Source of the DNA: Metabacillus litoralis
Lineage (GTDB): Bacteria; Bacillota; Bacilli; Bacillales; Bacillaceae
Assembly: GCF_020524045.1 (NCBI RefSeq)
Contig: NZ_JAIVKL010000002.1
Location: 372,001-436,000, forward strand
Reading direction: 5' to 3'
Length of the DNA: 64,000 nt
The position numbers were made by a program, and so were the translations under genes. Within the stretch, counting starts at the first letter, position 1; each line of letters starts with the position of its first letter. The notes beneath the pieces were generated by a model. That model was not told the DNA's origin. It ran no database searches and was given only the letters and a program-made list of their open reading frames with translations. This document shows, one piece after another, positions 46,787-55,792 of the stretch.

Positions 46787-47230
46787 ATGAAAAAAGATGT
46801 GAAAGCTCAATTATTAGATGGAACAATGGCATCAATTAAAATGCTACTTACAATCCCCTATTCAATCGAGGATACAACCAATGTAATTCCTAAAGATCAA
46901 TCTCTACACTCTGTTCAAATTGACCTAAAAGGTGAGTGTACTGGAACTATCCTCATTCAGGGACAAACGGGTGTTTATAGTATGATTGGAGAAGGAATGT
47001 TTGGAATGCCTGTAACTGGTGAGCTACTCGAATCCTTTATTGGTGAATTCGCTAATATGTTAACAGGTAATTTAGCTACTCTTCTTTCGAATCATGGTCT
47101 TACGACTGACATCTCAACTCCTAAGTTTCTTCCAAGTGTAGAAATCGATGATTACGAAACATTAGTAACCATACCCATAGAAATAATAGCACATGGAAAT
47201 CTATCTATATCATTGTTTATAAATGAGTAA
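46787..47230 (+). CDS. CheX-like/CheC-family domain protein, orphan
   Basis: A 147-residue protein with the CheC/CheX/FliY phosphatase-helix motif: ESFIGEFANMLTGN (Glu and Asn of ExxN). Only one such helix is seen, as in CheX. CheX dephosphorylates CheY-P; no chemotaxis genes are in the window. AGGAAG lies close to the ATG, with GGAGG further upstream. It may act on another response regulator. Function by family only. Confidence 0.75.
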   Translation: MKKDVKAQLLDGTMASIKMLLTIPYSIEDTTNVIPKDQSLHSVQIDLKGECTGTILIQGQTGVYSMIGEGMFGMPVTGELLESFIGEFANMLTGNLATLLSNHGLTTDISTPKFLPSVEIDDYETLVTIPIEIIAHGNLSISLFINE

Positions 47231-47363
47231 ATAGCGCAAGCATCTGATTAGCCTCGGGTTATAAAACCAGAAAAATAATGTGTTCTTTGCCCTATGTTTA
47301 AAAAGGATGTTATTTTTCACTTGTCCGTCTAGGCGTTGGAGCTTGACACTTTATTTTAAAAAT

Positions 47364-47603
47364 GAGACTGGGACATACATAACTTAAGTAAATAACAAAA
47401 ATTCCGAACAAAGCTTAGCGGATGAAATATACGTAGACTCCTGTGGGATGAAAAGCAACGGCTAGACCCCACAGTGCGTAGCACGAGGAGGCTTGCCAGC
47501 TTCCCGCGGAAAGCGAAGTATATTTCAGGAGCGGCGTAACTACATTTACAACCATTTTTCGGTTTTTATTTTGTTAAAATACTTTTGTCCCAGTCTCTAT
47601 TTT
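47364..47603. repeat. family B inverted-repeat element, copy 2
   Basis: The left end gagactgggacatacataa and right end acttttgtcccagtctc are inverted matches. The core (gatgaaatatacgtagactc, gcacgaggaggcttgccagc, ttcccgcggaaagcg) is nearly identical to the reverse complement of the element at 56.0 kb. No ORF. Confidence 0.85.
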
Positions 47604-47673
47604 TTTAATTCATTCTTAAATAAAAGAAAGTAACTGAAAGACACTAATTAAGTTAAGTAATCCAATCTTTATT

Positions 47674-48081
47674 TTACGCCACTCGAATTGTCTTACCAAA
47701 AGGAACTTTAGGTACAAATTCATCAGGTACTAACCAAAATACTTCATTGGTGACATTTAACTCATCATAAAAATAACCTGTAACATCTGTAATATAAAAT
47801 AATGTTTCAATTTCTTCTTTTTCTACCCACTCTAATACCTCAGTATAAGATGACTTACCATGATTATAATACTCCACCTTGTTTTCTTTAATCGGAGTAA
47901 TACTTCTAATTTTAAAATCAGCTTGTACTAAAATTGCATCGGGAGTCACTTCACTAAACAATTTTATAATGTTTTGAATCAACAATTTGTTTATATCATT
48001 TGTTGAAGTATCAATTGCAAGAGCAATTTTCTTACCCTTTCTATCCATTAAATTAGACAGCAATTGTTTTTGCCACTTCAT
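47674..48081 (-). CDS. stand-alone VWA-like (DUF2201 C-terminal) domain protein
   Basis: A 135-residue protein with the features of the C-terminal VWA-like half of DUF2201 proteins: a start strand with a MIDAS-like DTSTN (full form DxSxS), VQADFKI, a TD in LFYITDVTGYF, EVFWLVPDE, and VPFGKTIRV at the end. The N-terminal metallopeptidase-like half found in longer relatives is absent. The start ATG 48081 has a good site (AGGGGAG, 8 bases), so it looks like a working short gene, not only a remnant. No partner ATPase is nearby. Confidence 0.65.
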   Translation of the reverse strand: MKWQKQLLSNLMDRKGKKIALAIDTSTNDINKLLIQNIIKLFSEVTPDAILVQADFKIRSITPIKENKVEYYNHGKSSYTEVLEWVEKEEIETLFYITDVTGYFYDELNVTNEVFWLVPDEFVPKVPFGKTIRVA

Positions 48082-48117
48082 CTTAGCAACTCCCCTTACT
48101 TGATGAATTATGTTCAA

Positions 48118-48263
48118 GCGCTCTGTTGTTTGCTTGAGTTCCTTTCTAACATGTCTTTGAACATACCTGGCAGCACTTCTTAAGTTACTAGGAAGAATAT
48201 CTGCTTAAGGCAGTAATGCATGTAAAATGTAAATAATCAACATCCAAGGCTTAACAGAGTGCT
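48118..48263. repeat. family A inverted-repeat element (decayed)
   Basis: The left end gcgctctgttgtttgcttgag and right end ataatcaacatccaaggc...ttaacagagtgc are inverted matches to family A ends, with a short decayed core. No ORF. Confidence 0.5.
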
Positions 48264-48350
48264 TTTTAAAGCATACATATTTTACGCTAATAGCATTTAA
48301 ATATGCTTTTATTTTCAAGTAACCTTGTTGTATTAGGAGTGACCATTTAG

Positions 48351-48504
48351 TTATTCAGTATAACTTCCCGTTCCATTACAACTAGTACAGTCAAGAATAG
48401 CATCATAATTTGGAATATAAACACTAGTTAAAATCGAGGTAAAACCTCGCCCTCGACAATCAGGGCATTTCCCCAAATTTTCCAGCTCAGTTCTAACCTT
48501 TTCA
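48351..48504 (-). pseudogene. broken zinc-knuckle paralogue of the gene at 49265
   Basis: The minus-strand frame ending at 48351 encodes CPDCRGRGF, then DCTSCNGTGSY, closely like CPECRGHGF and ECYACNSTGRY of the gene at 49265. Going upstream, the frame hits TAA at about 48502 before any ATG or GTG. A TTG at 48476 could start a 41-residue product but has no clear ribosome site. The most likely reading is a duplicated gene that lost its 5' end. Confidence 0.6.
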
Positions 48505-48773
48505 TTTCTTGTTTAGTTCCATTGACTTAATGATTGAAATAAATTCATATTTACTATCACCTTTTTTCCTTACTATTAACAAAAAAAGGTTTTTTACACA
48601 TATTTTTTTATTAATTGAGTTATTCTCCAATTCAAAGTATTATTTAGTCATAAGGTTATTGAAGGAATTTCAACATTTTTCAGCATTTCTTATGAATATG
48701 CATTAACAATCAACATAAAATTTTGTAAAATAAAGTAGTTTCATTTATTTGAACGAAAGAAGAGGGATTTATA

Positions 48774-49220
48774 ATGGCAGAGTTGGCTTTCAAGGAATAT
48801 GTTTTTAAAAAAGGTAATAAAGTAACTGTTTATCTATATCAAAGCAGTATTGAACTAGTCCAGCACGGACTTTTAGGGAAATTTAATAAAATCAATTTAA
48901 TTCCCTATAAAAATATTATAGAAATTTCTATAAACAAACCAGGATTTGCTTCAATTGGAGAGTTAATTATAGATTGTGGTGCTAATAGCAATAAAAAGGA
49001 AAAACAAAAAAACACAATTGATTTCTCTAAACATGAAATGGACCAAATCATTGAGTTAAAAGAAACACTTGAAAATAAAATAAACGAAATTAAAGGACTG
49101 AGAGTCGATTCTGCTATAGACAATTTTGATAAGTTAAAAAAGCTTAAAGAATTATATGATTTGGAAATTCTGTCTGAAACAGAATATGAAGAACAGAAAG
49201 AATTGTTATTAGAAAGATAA
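48774..49220 (+). CDS. PH-like domain plus SHOCT protein
   Basis: A 148-residue soluble protein. Residues 5-70 (VFKKGNKVTVYLYQSSIELVQ, IPYKNIIEISINKPG) look like a bacterial PH or DUF4429-like barrel. The C-terminal 30 residues (KLKKLKELYDLEILSETEYEEQK) form a SHOCT helix pair, an oligomerisation tag found at protein ends. GAGGGA lies 7 bases before the ATG. Lies between the broken and the intact zinc-knuckle genes. Function unknown. Confidence 0.75.
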   Translation: MAELAFKEYVFKKGNKVTVYLYQSSIELVQHGLLGKFNKINLIPYKNIIEISINKPGFASIGELIIDCGANSNKKEKQKNTIDFSKHEMDQIIELKETLENKINEIKGLRVDSAIDNFDKLKKLKELYDLEILSETEYEEQKELLLER

Positions 49221-49264
49221 AAAAGAACCTTTTTTCAGAGTTTTGTTTGAATATTTACTACCTA

Positions 49265-49477
49265 TTAAGATTGGTCACTATTCTCTTGTTCCCACTCTGA
49301 ATATCTTCCAGTGCTATTACATGCATAACACTCTAAAGAATTTGCCAAATATGTGCTAGAAGTAATGATAAAGCCATGACCGCGACATTCTGGACATTTG
49401 TTAATTTTTTTCATTTGATTATGATACTTTAATTTTCTTTTATTGAACCAGCTAAAAAGTAAGGATTTAACTTTCAT
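49265..49477 (-). CDS. small zinc-knuckle protein (DnaJ-type CxxCxGxG)
   Basis: A 70-residue protein: basic N-terminus (MKVKSLLFSWFNKRKLK), then CPECRGHGF and CYACNSTGRY, i.e. two CxxCxGxG-type knuckles as in the zinc centre of DnaJ, and an acidic end. It may bind zinc and a protein or RNA partner. CAGGAG lies 8 bases before the ATG. A damaged paralogue is at 48351. It is convergent with the PH/SHOCT gene. Confidence 0.7.
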   Translation of the reverse strand: MKVKSLLFSWFNKRKLKYHNQMKKINKCPECRGHGFIITSSTYLANSLECYACNSTGRYSEWEQENSDQS

Positions 49478-49859
49478 TTTTTAACCACTCCTGAGAATTC
49501 TTTTTACATTATATTCACTTTCAAAGGACAAGGTGAATGAATTTACAAATTATAAACCAGGATAAGAAAAAGAGTAATTTTCAATAATATGTTTTGGCAA
49601 ATCAAACAAATTCGGTTAGAAGAAGCTCACTTCAATAAGAAATACAAAGTGCTTATCCACTATTCATCAATTTTAATAATTCCTGAACAACAAAAAACTG
49701 TTAACGTAAAAACATAAAGTTCCTACGTTAACAGTTCTTTTATTTTGTCATTATAACTAACTAAAATTATGGTATTTTTGGCTTTAATTGTTGTTTTTCA
49801 TAAATGCTTAGGTAATACTATCACAGGTAAAGAAGTCAAACTTCTTCGGCTTTTCACTC
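49478..49859. other. 382-base gap with one hairpin
   Basis: Nothing coding is convincing. A perfect 13-bp stem, aactgttaacgta / tacgttaacagtt, lies at 49696-49736 with T runs on both strands. It could end the ypwA transcript from the right. Confidence 0.55.
49692..49741. terminator. bidirectional hairpin terminator downstream of ypwA
   Basis: Perfect 13-bp inverted repeat with a 15-base loop, followed by Ts on both strands. It is 119 bases past the ypwA stop. Confidence 0.65.
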
Positions 49860-51365
49860 TTAGAGCTGATAGATTTCTTTGTATTTCTCCTCAAGATATT
49901 CAATTAAATAGTTTGCATTCAAGCTTTCCCCTGTTACATCTATAAGAATTTCTAATGGTTGTTTTGTTTTTCCATATTTATGAATGTTTTCTGTGAGCCA
50001 ATCCTTAATTTTATCAAATTGTTTATTCTTAATTAACTCATTAAAATTCGGTAACTCTTTTAACATCGCAGATTTAAATTGTGCAGCATACATATAGCCT
50101 AATGCATATGATGGAAAATAACCAAAACTTCCACCAGCCCAATGCACATCCTGTAAAACACCTTTCGCATCATTAGGCGGAGTTACTCCAAGATACTCTT
50201 GATATTTTTCATTCCAAATACGAGGCAGCTCATCCACAGTGATTTCTTCATTAAATAGAGCCTTCTCAATTTCATATCTAATCATAATGTGAAGTGGATA
50301 TGTCAGTTCATCTGCTTCGATTCTAATTAGTGACGGTTTAGATTCATTTATTGCAAGATAGAAATCATCTAACTGGACATTAGAGAATTGTTCTTTTGAG
50401 TAAGTTTGTAATTGTTTGTAATAAACTTCCCAAAAACCTTTATTTCGCCCTATAAAATTTTCATAAAATAAAGATTGTGATTCATGAATACCCATTGATG
50501 TTCCACTACATAATGGTGTCCCCTCAAAATCTTCGGAAATATTTTGTTCATAAATTGCATGACCACATTCATGAATTGTCCCAAAAACAGCTGTACGAAA
50601 ATCTGCTTCATCATACTTTGTCGTAACTCTCACATCACCGCGGTTTAATGTGATTTCAAAAGGGTGTACCGTTTCATCAAGTCTACCTGCTTCAAAGTCG
50701 TAGCCAATCTCTTTTAAAATGTACTCACTGAAATCTTTTTGATTTTGCTTTGGAAAGCGTTTGTACAAGAACTCAGTTTTAGGTTGTTTTCCTGAGTTAG
50801 CAATATCTTTTACAAGTGGGACGATTTTTTCACGTACTTGTGCAAAAACTTTATCCAATATTTCAACAGTTATACCTGGTTCATATTCATTAAGAAGTGT
50901 ATTGTATTTATTACCATCATGTCCCCAGTAATCTATAAGTTTTTTATTGTAATCGACAAGTTTTTGCAAATAAGGCGCAAAAAGTTGAAAATCAGAATTG
51001 CTTTTCGCTTCTTCCCATACAGCTTCTGCTTTTGAGCAGAGAATCACATATTCCTGATACTCCTTTGCTGGAATAACTTTGTTTTTTTTGTATTCTTTCT
51101 TCATTAGTTCTACTGCCTTTTGCGTGACAATATTTAGTTCCTCATAAATTCCTTTTTCAGAAAGAGCAGTTAAATATTCATTCATTCTATCTGAAACTAG
51201 CATTTCAAAAGCTTCTGTAGATAACATTCCGATTACTTCGGACCGTTGTTCAATTCCTTTTTTAGGGGCACCAGTTCTCATATCCCAATACATGACATTA
51301 ATTGCTTCATCATAAGCCTGCATTTTTTTTATGTAATCTAAAAAATCATTTTCCAATTGTTTCAT
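49860..51365 (-). CDS. ypwA: M32 family metallocarboxypeptidase (YpwA)
   Basis: A 501-residue carboxypeptidase, full length for M32. The zinc motif HExxH-like is IHECGHAIYEQ, and the downstream Glu lies in GIHESQSLFYENF. Family words RGDVRVTTKYDEADF and RIEADELTYPLHIMIRYEIEKAL are present. B. subtilis YpwA and Thermus TaqCP are relatives; they trim C-terminal residues with a limit on substrate length. ATG with AAAGGGAG upstream. Monocistronic or following ypvA (96 bases). Confidence 0.94.
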   Translation of the reverse strand: MKQLENDFLDYIKKMQAYDEAINVMYWDMRTGAPKKGIEQRSEVIGMLSTEAFEMLVSDRMNEYLTALSEKGIYEELNIVTQKAVELMKKEYKKNKVIPAKEYQEYVILCSKAEAVWEEAKSNSDFQLFAPYLQKLVDYNKKLIDYWGHDGNKYNTLLNEYEPGITVEILDKVFAQVREKIVPLVKDIANSGKQPKTEFLYKRFPKQNQKDFSEYILKEIGYDFEAGRLDETVHPFEITLNRGDVRVTTKYDEADFRTAVFGTIHECGHAIYEQNISEDFEGTPLCSGTSMGIHESQSLFYENFIGRNKGFWEVYYKQLQTYSKEQFSNVQLDDFYLAINESKPSLIRIEADELTYPLHIMIRYEIEKALFNEEITVDELPRIWNEKYQEYLGVTPPNDAKGVLQDVHWAGGSFGYFPSYALGYMYAAQFKSAMLKELPNFNELIKNKQFDKIKDWLTENIHKYGKTKQPLEILIDVTGESLNANYLIEYLEEKYKEIYQL

Positions 51366-51461
51366 TCAATCCACTCCCTTTTGTTATTCACTTTAAGATT
51401 ATAGACCAGTAATCTACATGTCAACAGATAAAAAAATAGACAAGAAGCAATCTGCTCCTGC

Positions 51462-53384
51462 CTATCGAATAACTGATTTTACTGGTAAAATTGATTGGAT
51501 TTGCTCTAAATATAATTGATCATTTTTTGAGTGGAAGATCGTAATAAAACCATGATCTTCATTTGTTCTAATTAGACGTCCAATACCTTGTCTTAGACGC
51601 AATAGCATATAAGGTAGGTCCACTTCCTGGAAAGGATTAACTTTGTCAGATCTTTTTGCCTCGAATACCGGATCTTCAGGTGGATATGGCAAAGACCAAA
51701 TAATAACATTAGATAACGAAGGGCCAGGTATATCAAGACCTTCCCATAAATGTACAGCACAAAGGACTGCAGATTCATTTTTTTGAAATTCTTTTACTAA
51801 TGAGCTGATTTCTTGATCACCTTCAAAAAGAACAGGAAAATCAACATCTATTTCTTTAATCATTGTTTTAAACAAGTTTAATTCTGCCTTAGAATTAAAA
51901 AGAACAAGACCCTTACCTTCTGTATTACGTAATTCTTCTAGTGTTTTAGAAAACTTCACTTCATTTTCTTCTTCATTGATCATTTGAAGTTTCATTTGCT
52001 CTTCATAATCAAATGGTGAATCAACCGATAGGGATAAATAATCCCTAATACCTAAGCTATTTGCGATAAATTCAAATGACTTATTTTCAGACAGTGTAGC
52101 AGATGAAAAGATAAAAGGAATTTTTGCAGAAAACACTTTCTCTTTAAGCACTTCTTCCACTTTTCTTGGCATAATGACTAAAGTATAATCAGATTCCTTT
52201 TCTTCAACCCAACTCACAGCACTTTTACTCTTTGTAAATAGTGATAATGAGTATTCCATTTGATCTATATACTCTTCGACTATTTTTAATTCATAATCGC
52301 CAATAGTATATAACTCACCCTCGAAAACAAGAGCCTCACTGATTTCTGATAACTTTCTTTGGAGGATTCCAGCATTTTTCTGTAATTTTTCTTTACTAGT
52401 AATCGACAGTCGATCAGATCCTTCAACATGACTTGTGTATGTTTGTAGATCATCAAAAAATTCATCATTAATTGCTAACGCATCTTCAACCAAATATGCA
52501 AGTTCTTCACGAATTTCATTTTGCAATAACCTTTCTAAAAAGTTTTGCAATGAACTCTGTTTTACTCGATAAGTTAAAGCCTTTTGAGCAGCAAACTCCA
52601 ATAAATGTCCTTCATCAAATACAACACTACTATATTCTGGAAGAAGAGGAATTTGCCCTTCGCGCTTCCGTGAGTCAAAAGTCCAAACATGTTCCATAAA
52701 ATAGTCATGTGAACAAACAATGATGTCAGTTGCTTTACGATAATGATCACGAGACAATGTTAAACCACAACGATGTCTTTGATTACAAGTGAAACAATCT
52801 TGAAAACTATCCCAACCAACACGTTCCCACTCTTCATCTGAAAAATGACCAAATTCTTTTCGATCTCCATATGGAGTAAACTGCTGCATTCCTGCTTTTT
52901 CATGAACAAAATCAGGTAATGATTCATAAAGATCTAAATATTTTTCTTCACCTGTTTTTTGAATCGTCTCATCTAGCTTGTTTAAACATAAATATTGACT
53001 ATGTGTTTTACTTAATCGAACATCCATATTCAAATCTAAAAATTTAGTTAATTTGGCAATGTCGCCTTCTTGTTTTACTAATTGTTCAATTAATGTTTCA
53101 TCTGCACATGCAATTATTGCAGGTTTACCAGTATATCTCGCATAAGATAATGCATAAAGCAAATAGACAATGGTTTTACCAGTACCTACTCCAGCTTCTG
53201 CAAACATAACCTTCTTTTCTTGATAAGCTCTTTCTAATTGAAAGGCCATGAAGATCTGTTCATCTCTTAACTCAAAGCCTTGGTCTGGAAGGATATCATA
53301 AAAAACATCTCCTATCCAGTTATTTAAAGCTTGGTAAAAGCTCTCATCCTTTGATATAGCAAAAGGCAAACGTGATGTAACCAT
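51462..53384 (-). CDS. ypvA: DinG/XPD-like ATP-dependent DNA helicase (YpvA)
   Basis: A 640-residue superfamily 2 helicase. Walker A is EAGVGTGKTIVYL, motif II is DEGH in VVFDEGHLLE, and motif VI is LRQGIGRLIR. A Cys cluster DCFTCNQRHRCGL with an earlier Cys may hold an iron-sulfur centre as in XPD and DinG. ATG at 53384 has GGAGG 8 bases upstream; the earlier codon at 53399 is poorer. Position matches B. subtilis ypvA. No LexA box was seen in front of it. Confidence 0.9.
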   Translation of the reverse strand: MVTSRLPFAISKDESFYQALNNWIGDVFYDILPDQGFELRDEQIFMAFQLERAYQEKKVMFAEAGVGTGKTIVYLLYALSYARYTGKPAIIACADETLIEQLVKQEGDIAKLTKFLDLNMDVRLSKTHSQYLCLNKLDETIQKTGEEKYLDLYESLPDFVHEKAGMQQFTPYGDRKEFGHFSDEEWERVGWDSFQDCFTCNQRHRCGLTLSRDHYRKATDIIVCSHDYFMEHVWTFDSRKREGQIPLLPEYSSVVFDEGHLLEFAAQKALTYRVKQSSLQNFLERLLQNEIREELAYLVEDALAINDEFFDDLQTYTSHVEGSDRLSITSKEKLQKNAGILQRKLSEISEALVFEGELYTIGDYELKIVEEYIDQMEYSLSLFTKSKSAVSWVEEKESDYTLVIMPRKVEEVLKEKVFSAKIPFIFSSATLSENKSFEFIANSLGIRDYLSLSVDSPFDYEEQMKLQMINEEENEVKFSKTLEELRNTEGKGLVLFNSKAELNLFKTMIKEIDVDFPVLFEGDQEISSLVKEFQKNESAVLCAVHLWEGLDIPGPSLSNVIIWSLPYPPEDPVFEAKRSDKVNPFQEVDLPYMLLRLRQGIGRLIRTNEDHGFITIFHSKNDQLYLEQIQSILPVKSVIR

Positions 53385-53634
53385 AGACGTTACCTCCAAT
53401 TAATCTTTTTTACCGTAAATTTTAATTATCATATTATTAAGACCAAAAGTCAATTTTAAAATCTCTATTATACAAGTTCAAAGTAAGATGAAATATATAT
53501 GTTATGAAAAATCAGTAGGATCAGAGTTATGAAAGAAATCTATTATGTATCACTTTGTTACAATTTGAAAAATGAGATTTTTTAATTAAGGCTCCAGATT
53601 TAGCTTTAGTATAGCCTATTTATCAAGGCTTTTC

Positions 53635-53789
53635 CCTTAAACTTTTGTTGTTTTCAGAAGCCTATTTGAAACATCTATGTATAAAGTTTAGTTGCATCTT
53701 TTCTTCTAGATAAGTACCATTTATTCGATAAAAAGACTTTTTTCAACAGATAATTAAGGTAACTAGCAACCTTCTTTCAGAAAGAGCCT
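53635..53789. repeat. family C inverted-repeat element
   Basis: The left end aaggcttttcccttaaac...ttgttgttttcag and right end actagcaaccttctttcag...aaagagcct are inverted matches. The 530-base gap around it (53385-53913) has nothing else recognised. Confidence 0.55.
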
Positions 53790-53864
53790 AATAAAAGTCA
53801 GATAGCTTATTTTATTCAGATCTGTTCTAAAAAAACACGAAGAAAATCTTGCAAGAAAAACGTT

Positions 53865-53905
53865 ATATAGCAAAAAAAAGAGAGTTTGCTCACATATTGA
53901 GCTAC
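53865..53905 (-). terminator. terminator of the 64-aa gene
   Basis: On the minus strand agagtagctca pairs with tgagcaaactct and runs into a T run, 10 bases past the stop. Confidence 0.6.
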
Positions 53906-53913
53906 TCTGCTAA

Positions 53914-54108
53914 CTAATGATTATAGAGTGTTTCTATAATTAATCGATGATCAATAGAGGTTGTATATGAAAGTGATTCAATCATATCAGCTTTTGCTTG
54001 AGTGACTTGAAGAATCGAGGGATCATCAAAATCAACCTTTTCTTCTAAAGCTTTTTGTGTTGAATCCAAAGCTTTTGCAATTAATTTAAATTGATCATCT
54101 TGATACAT
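53914..54108 (-). CDS. hypothetical helical protein (64 aa)
   Basis: A 64-residue acidic soluble protein made of two helices (FKLIAKALDSTQKALEEKV, ILQVTQAKADMIESLSY). AAAGG and GGGAC lie upstream of the ATG; the site is moderate. It has its own terminator. No recognised family; takes roughly the place of yptA in B. subtilis, but homology is not claimed. Confidence 0.55.
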   Translation of the reverse strand: MYQDDQFKLIAKALDSTQKALEEKVDFDDPSILQVTQAKADMIESLSYTTSIDHRLIIETLYNH

Positions 54109-54321
54109 CTATTTGTCCCAACCTTTCACGATTAACCAATACAATTTTCTAGAGCACTTTGCCCTCCAATTACTAGAGGGAATAGTATTAGCATGTCCAA
54201 ATGTTCTTATATTATTCAGAAAGTGCACTCAGAAGTCATATTTATAAACGTGAAAAATATGAGCATATAATAATAGGATCCTTATAGTAAAAAATACTGT
54301 TTTCACTTCAAATTTGGTTAC

Positions 54322-54350
54322 ATAGCAACAATCGTTCAGAAAAGAGCACT
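54322..54350. repeat. family C end (partial)
   Basis: atagcaacaatcgttcagaaaagagc is a good copy of the inverted family C end. The other end is not clear in 54109-54321, which otherwise shows nothing. Confidence 0.45.
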
Positions 54351-54366
54351 TATTAATAAGCTAAAA

Positions 54367-54395
54367 AAACGAAGAGTAAGTTCACTCTTCGTTTC
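54367..54395 (-). terminator. terminator overlapping the end of the 61-aa gene
   Basis: aacgaagagt / actcttcgtt stem with seven Ts on the minus strand, overlapping the last codons. Confidence 0.7.
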
Positions 54396-54567
54396 CAACT
54401 GGTTTATATCCCATTTGATTTAATTCGTTTGTTAAATTTTCTGGCGTTACTATGAAATAGGTTTTTCCCTCATCATTAGTAATAATAATTTCAGTGGGAC
54501 TAGCATCTACTTGAGCAGCATCAAGTGAAAAATATTTCGGTCCAAGTATTTCAGTTATTGATGTCAT
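54382..54567 (-). CDS. hypothetical small protein (61 aa)
   Basis: A 61-residue acidic protein (TSITEILGPKYFSLDAAQV, TEIIITNDEGKTYFIVTPENL). Beta-hairpin-like middle, no Cys. AAGGAGTGA lies 7 bases before ATG 54567. Downstream of ypsC by 83 bases and on the same strand, so it may be in its transcript. Function unknown. Confidence 0.6.
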   Translation of the reverse strand: MTSITEILGPKYFSLDAAQVDASPTEIIITNDEGKTYFIVTPENLTNELNQMGYKPVGNEE

Positions 54568-54649
54568 GATAATCACTCCTTGTTATGATTATATCAAGTT
54601 TAATTACCTTATAATAGATAATAATCAAAAAAACAAAATATTTAACCCT

Positions 54650-55792
54650 CTAATTTCTAGGTGGGCGAACATTAGACCAATATTGATAAAAATCTGTTTT
54701 GATAAATCCATTAAACAGTTTTCGTTTTTTTGTAGCTGGTTTTCCATATAATTCTTCAAAACCTTCATGGGAAGTTAGCATATAAACACTCCATGTATCC
54801 AGTGAAGCGAAAGCCTGTCCCATTTCTTTGTACAATTGTTCAACTTCTCTTTTTTCTCCTAATCGCTCACCATATGGAGGATTACCTACAATCACGCCAA
54901 AATCTTTGGTGGTTGTGAAATCTCTAACCTGCATCTGTTTAAATTGAATAAATTCTGAAAGTCCTGCTTCTTCAGCATTTTCTTTTGCAATGTTTACCAT
55001 TCTATGATCAATATCTGATGCTTGAATATCAAGCGGTTGATCATATTTTGCCTTATCTTCTACTTCTTGTCTAGCTAAATCCCACTTGTCTTTACCAATC
55101 CAATCCCACGCTTCAGAAGAGAATTCACGGTTGAAGCCAGGAGCAATATTTTGCCCAATCATAGCAGCTTCAAGTGGAATTGTTCCAGATCCACAAAACG
55201 GATCCACAAATGGACGGTCAGGATTCCATCTTGTTAATAATACAAGTGCTGCAGCGAGTGTTTCTTTGATAGGTGCACCACCTTGGTCCATCCTAAATCC
55301 ACGTTTATGTAATCCAGCACCACTTGCATCAATTGTAATTGTAGCAACATCTTTTAATAATGCCACCTCAATACGGTAAAATGGACCATTTTCACTAAGC
55401 CAGCCTTCCGTTTTATAGTGGGATTTTAGTTTTTCAACAACAGCCTTCTTCACAATCGCTTGACAATCTGGCACACTAGCTAAAGTAGATTTTACTGATT
55501 TACCTATAACCGGAAACTCTGCGTTTATTGGTAAATAATCGTCCCAGTTAAGCGCTTTTGTTTTTTCAAACAATTCATCAAAGGTTTTTGCCTGGAATTC
55601 TCCAACTTTAATTTTTATTCGATCAGCTGTTCTAAGCCACAAGTTCGAACGACAAATTGCTAATTCATCACCTTCAAATGTCACTTTCCCATTTTCCACC
55701 TGACAATCATAACCTAAGTCTTTTACTTCCTTACCTACTATTGCTTCTAACCCCATTGCGGAAGTTGCAATTAATGATAATTTATTCATCAT
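54650..55792 (-). CDS. ypsC: THUMP-domain class I rRNA methyltransferase (YpsC, RlmL-like)
   Basis: A 380-residue protein: THUMP RNA-binding domain (about residues 45-155), then a methyltransferase domain. The SAM loop is DPFCGSGTIPLEAA, and the amino-methylation motif is NPPYGERLG. This is the plan of the N-terminal half of E. coli RlmKL, which makes m2G in 23S rRNA; a similar target is likely here. Two adjacent ATGs (55792, 55789) are both possible. Lies next to rnpB and gpsB as in B. subtilis. Confidence 0.9.
   Translation of the reverse strand: MMNKLSLIATSAMGLEAIVGKEVKDLGYDCQVENGKVTFEGDELAICRSNLWLRTADRIKIKVGEFQAKTFDELFEKTKALNWDDYLPINAEFPVIGKSVKSTLASVPDCQAIVKKAVVEKLKSHYKTEGWLSENGPFYRIEVALLKDVATITIDASGAGLHKRGFRMDQGGAPIKETLAAALVLLTRWNPDRPFVDPFCGSGTIPLEAAMIGQNIAPGFNREFSSEAWDWIGKDKWDLARQEVEDKAKYDQPLDIQASDIDHRMVNIAKENAEEAGLSEFIQFKQMQVRDFTTTKDFGVIVGNPPYGERLGEKREVEQLYKEMGQAFASLDTWSVYMLTSHEGFEELYGKPATKKRKLFNGFIKTDFYQYWSNVRPPRN

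Noticed and set aside
46787..49477. Reading the accessory pocket as a defence system
   Set aside because: No nuclease, ATPase, reverse transcriptase or toxin-like effector is present; only small orphan domains.
49589..49717. Plus-strand frame of 42 residues (MFWQIKQIRLEEA...)
   Set aside because: No convincing ribosome site and it ends inside the hairpin at 49692-49741; probably chance.
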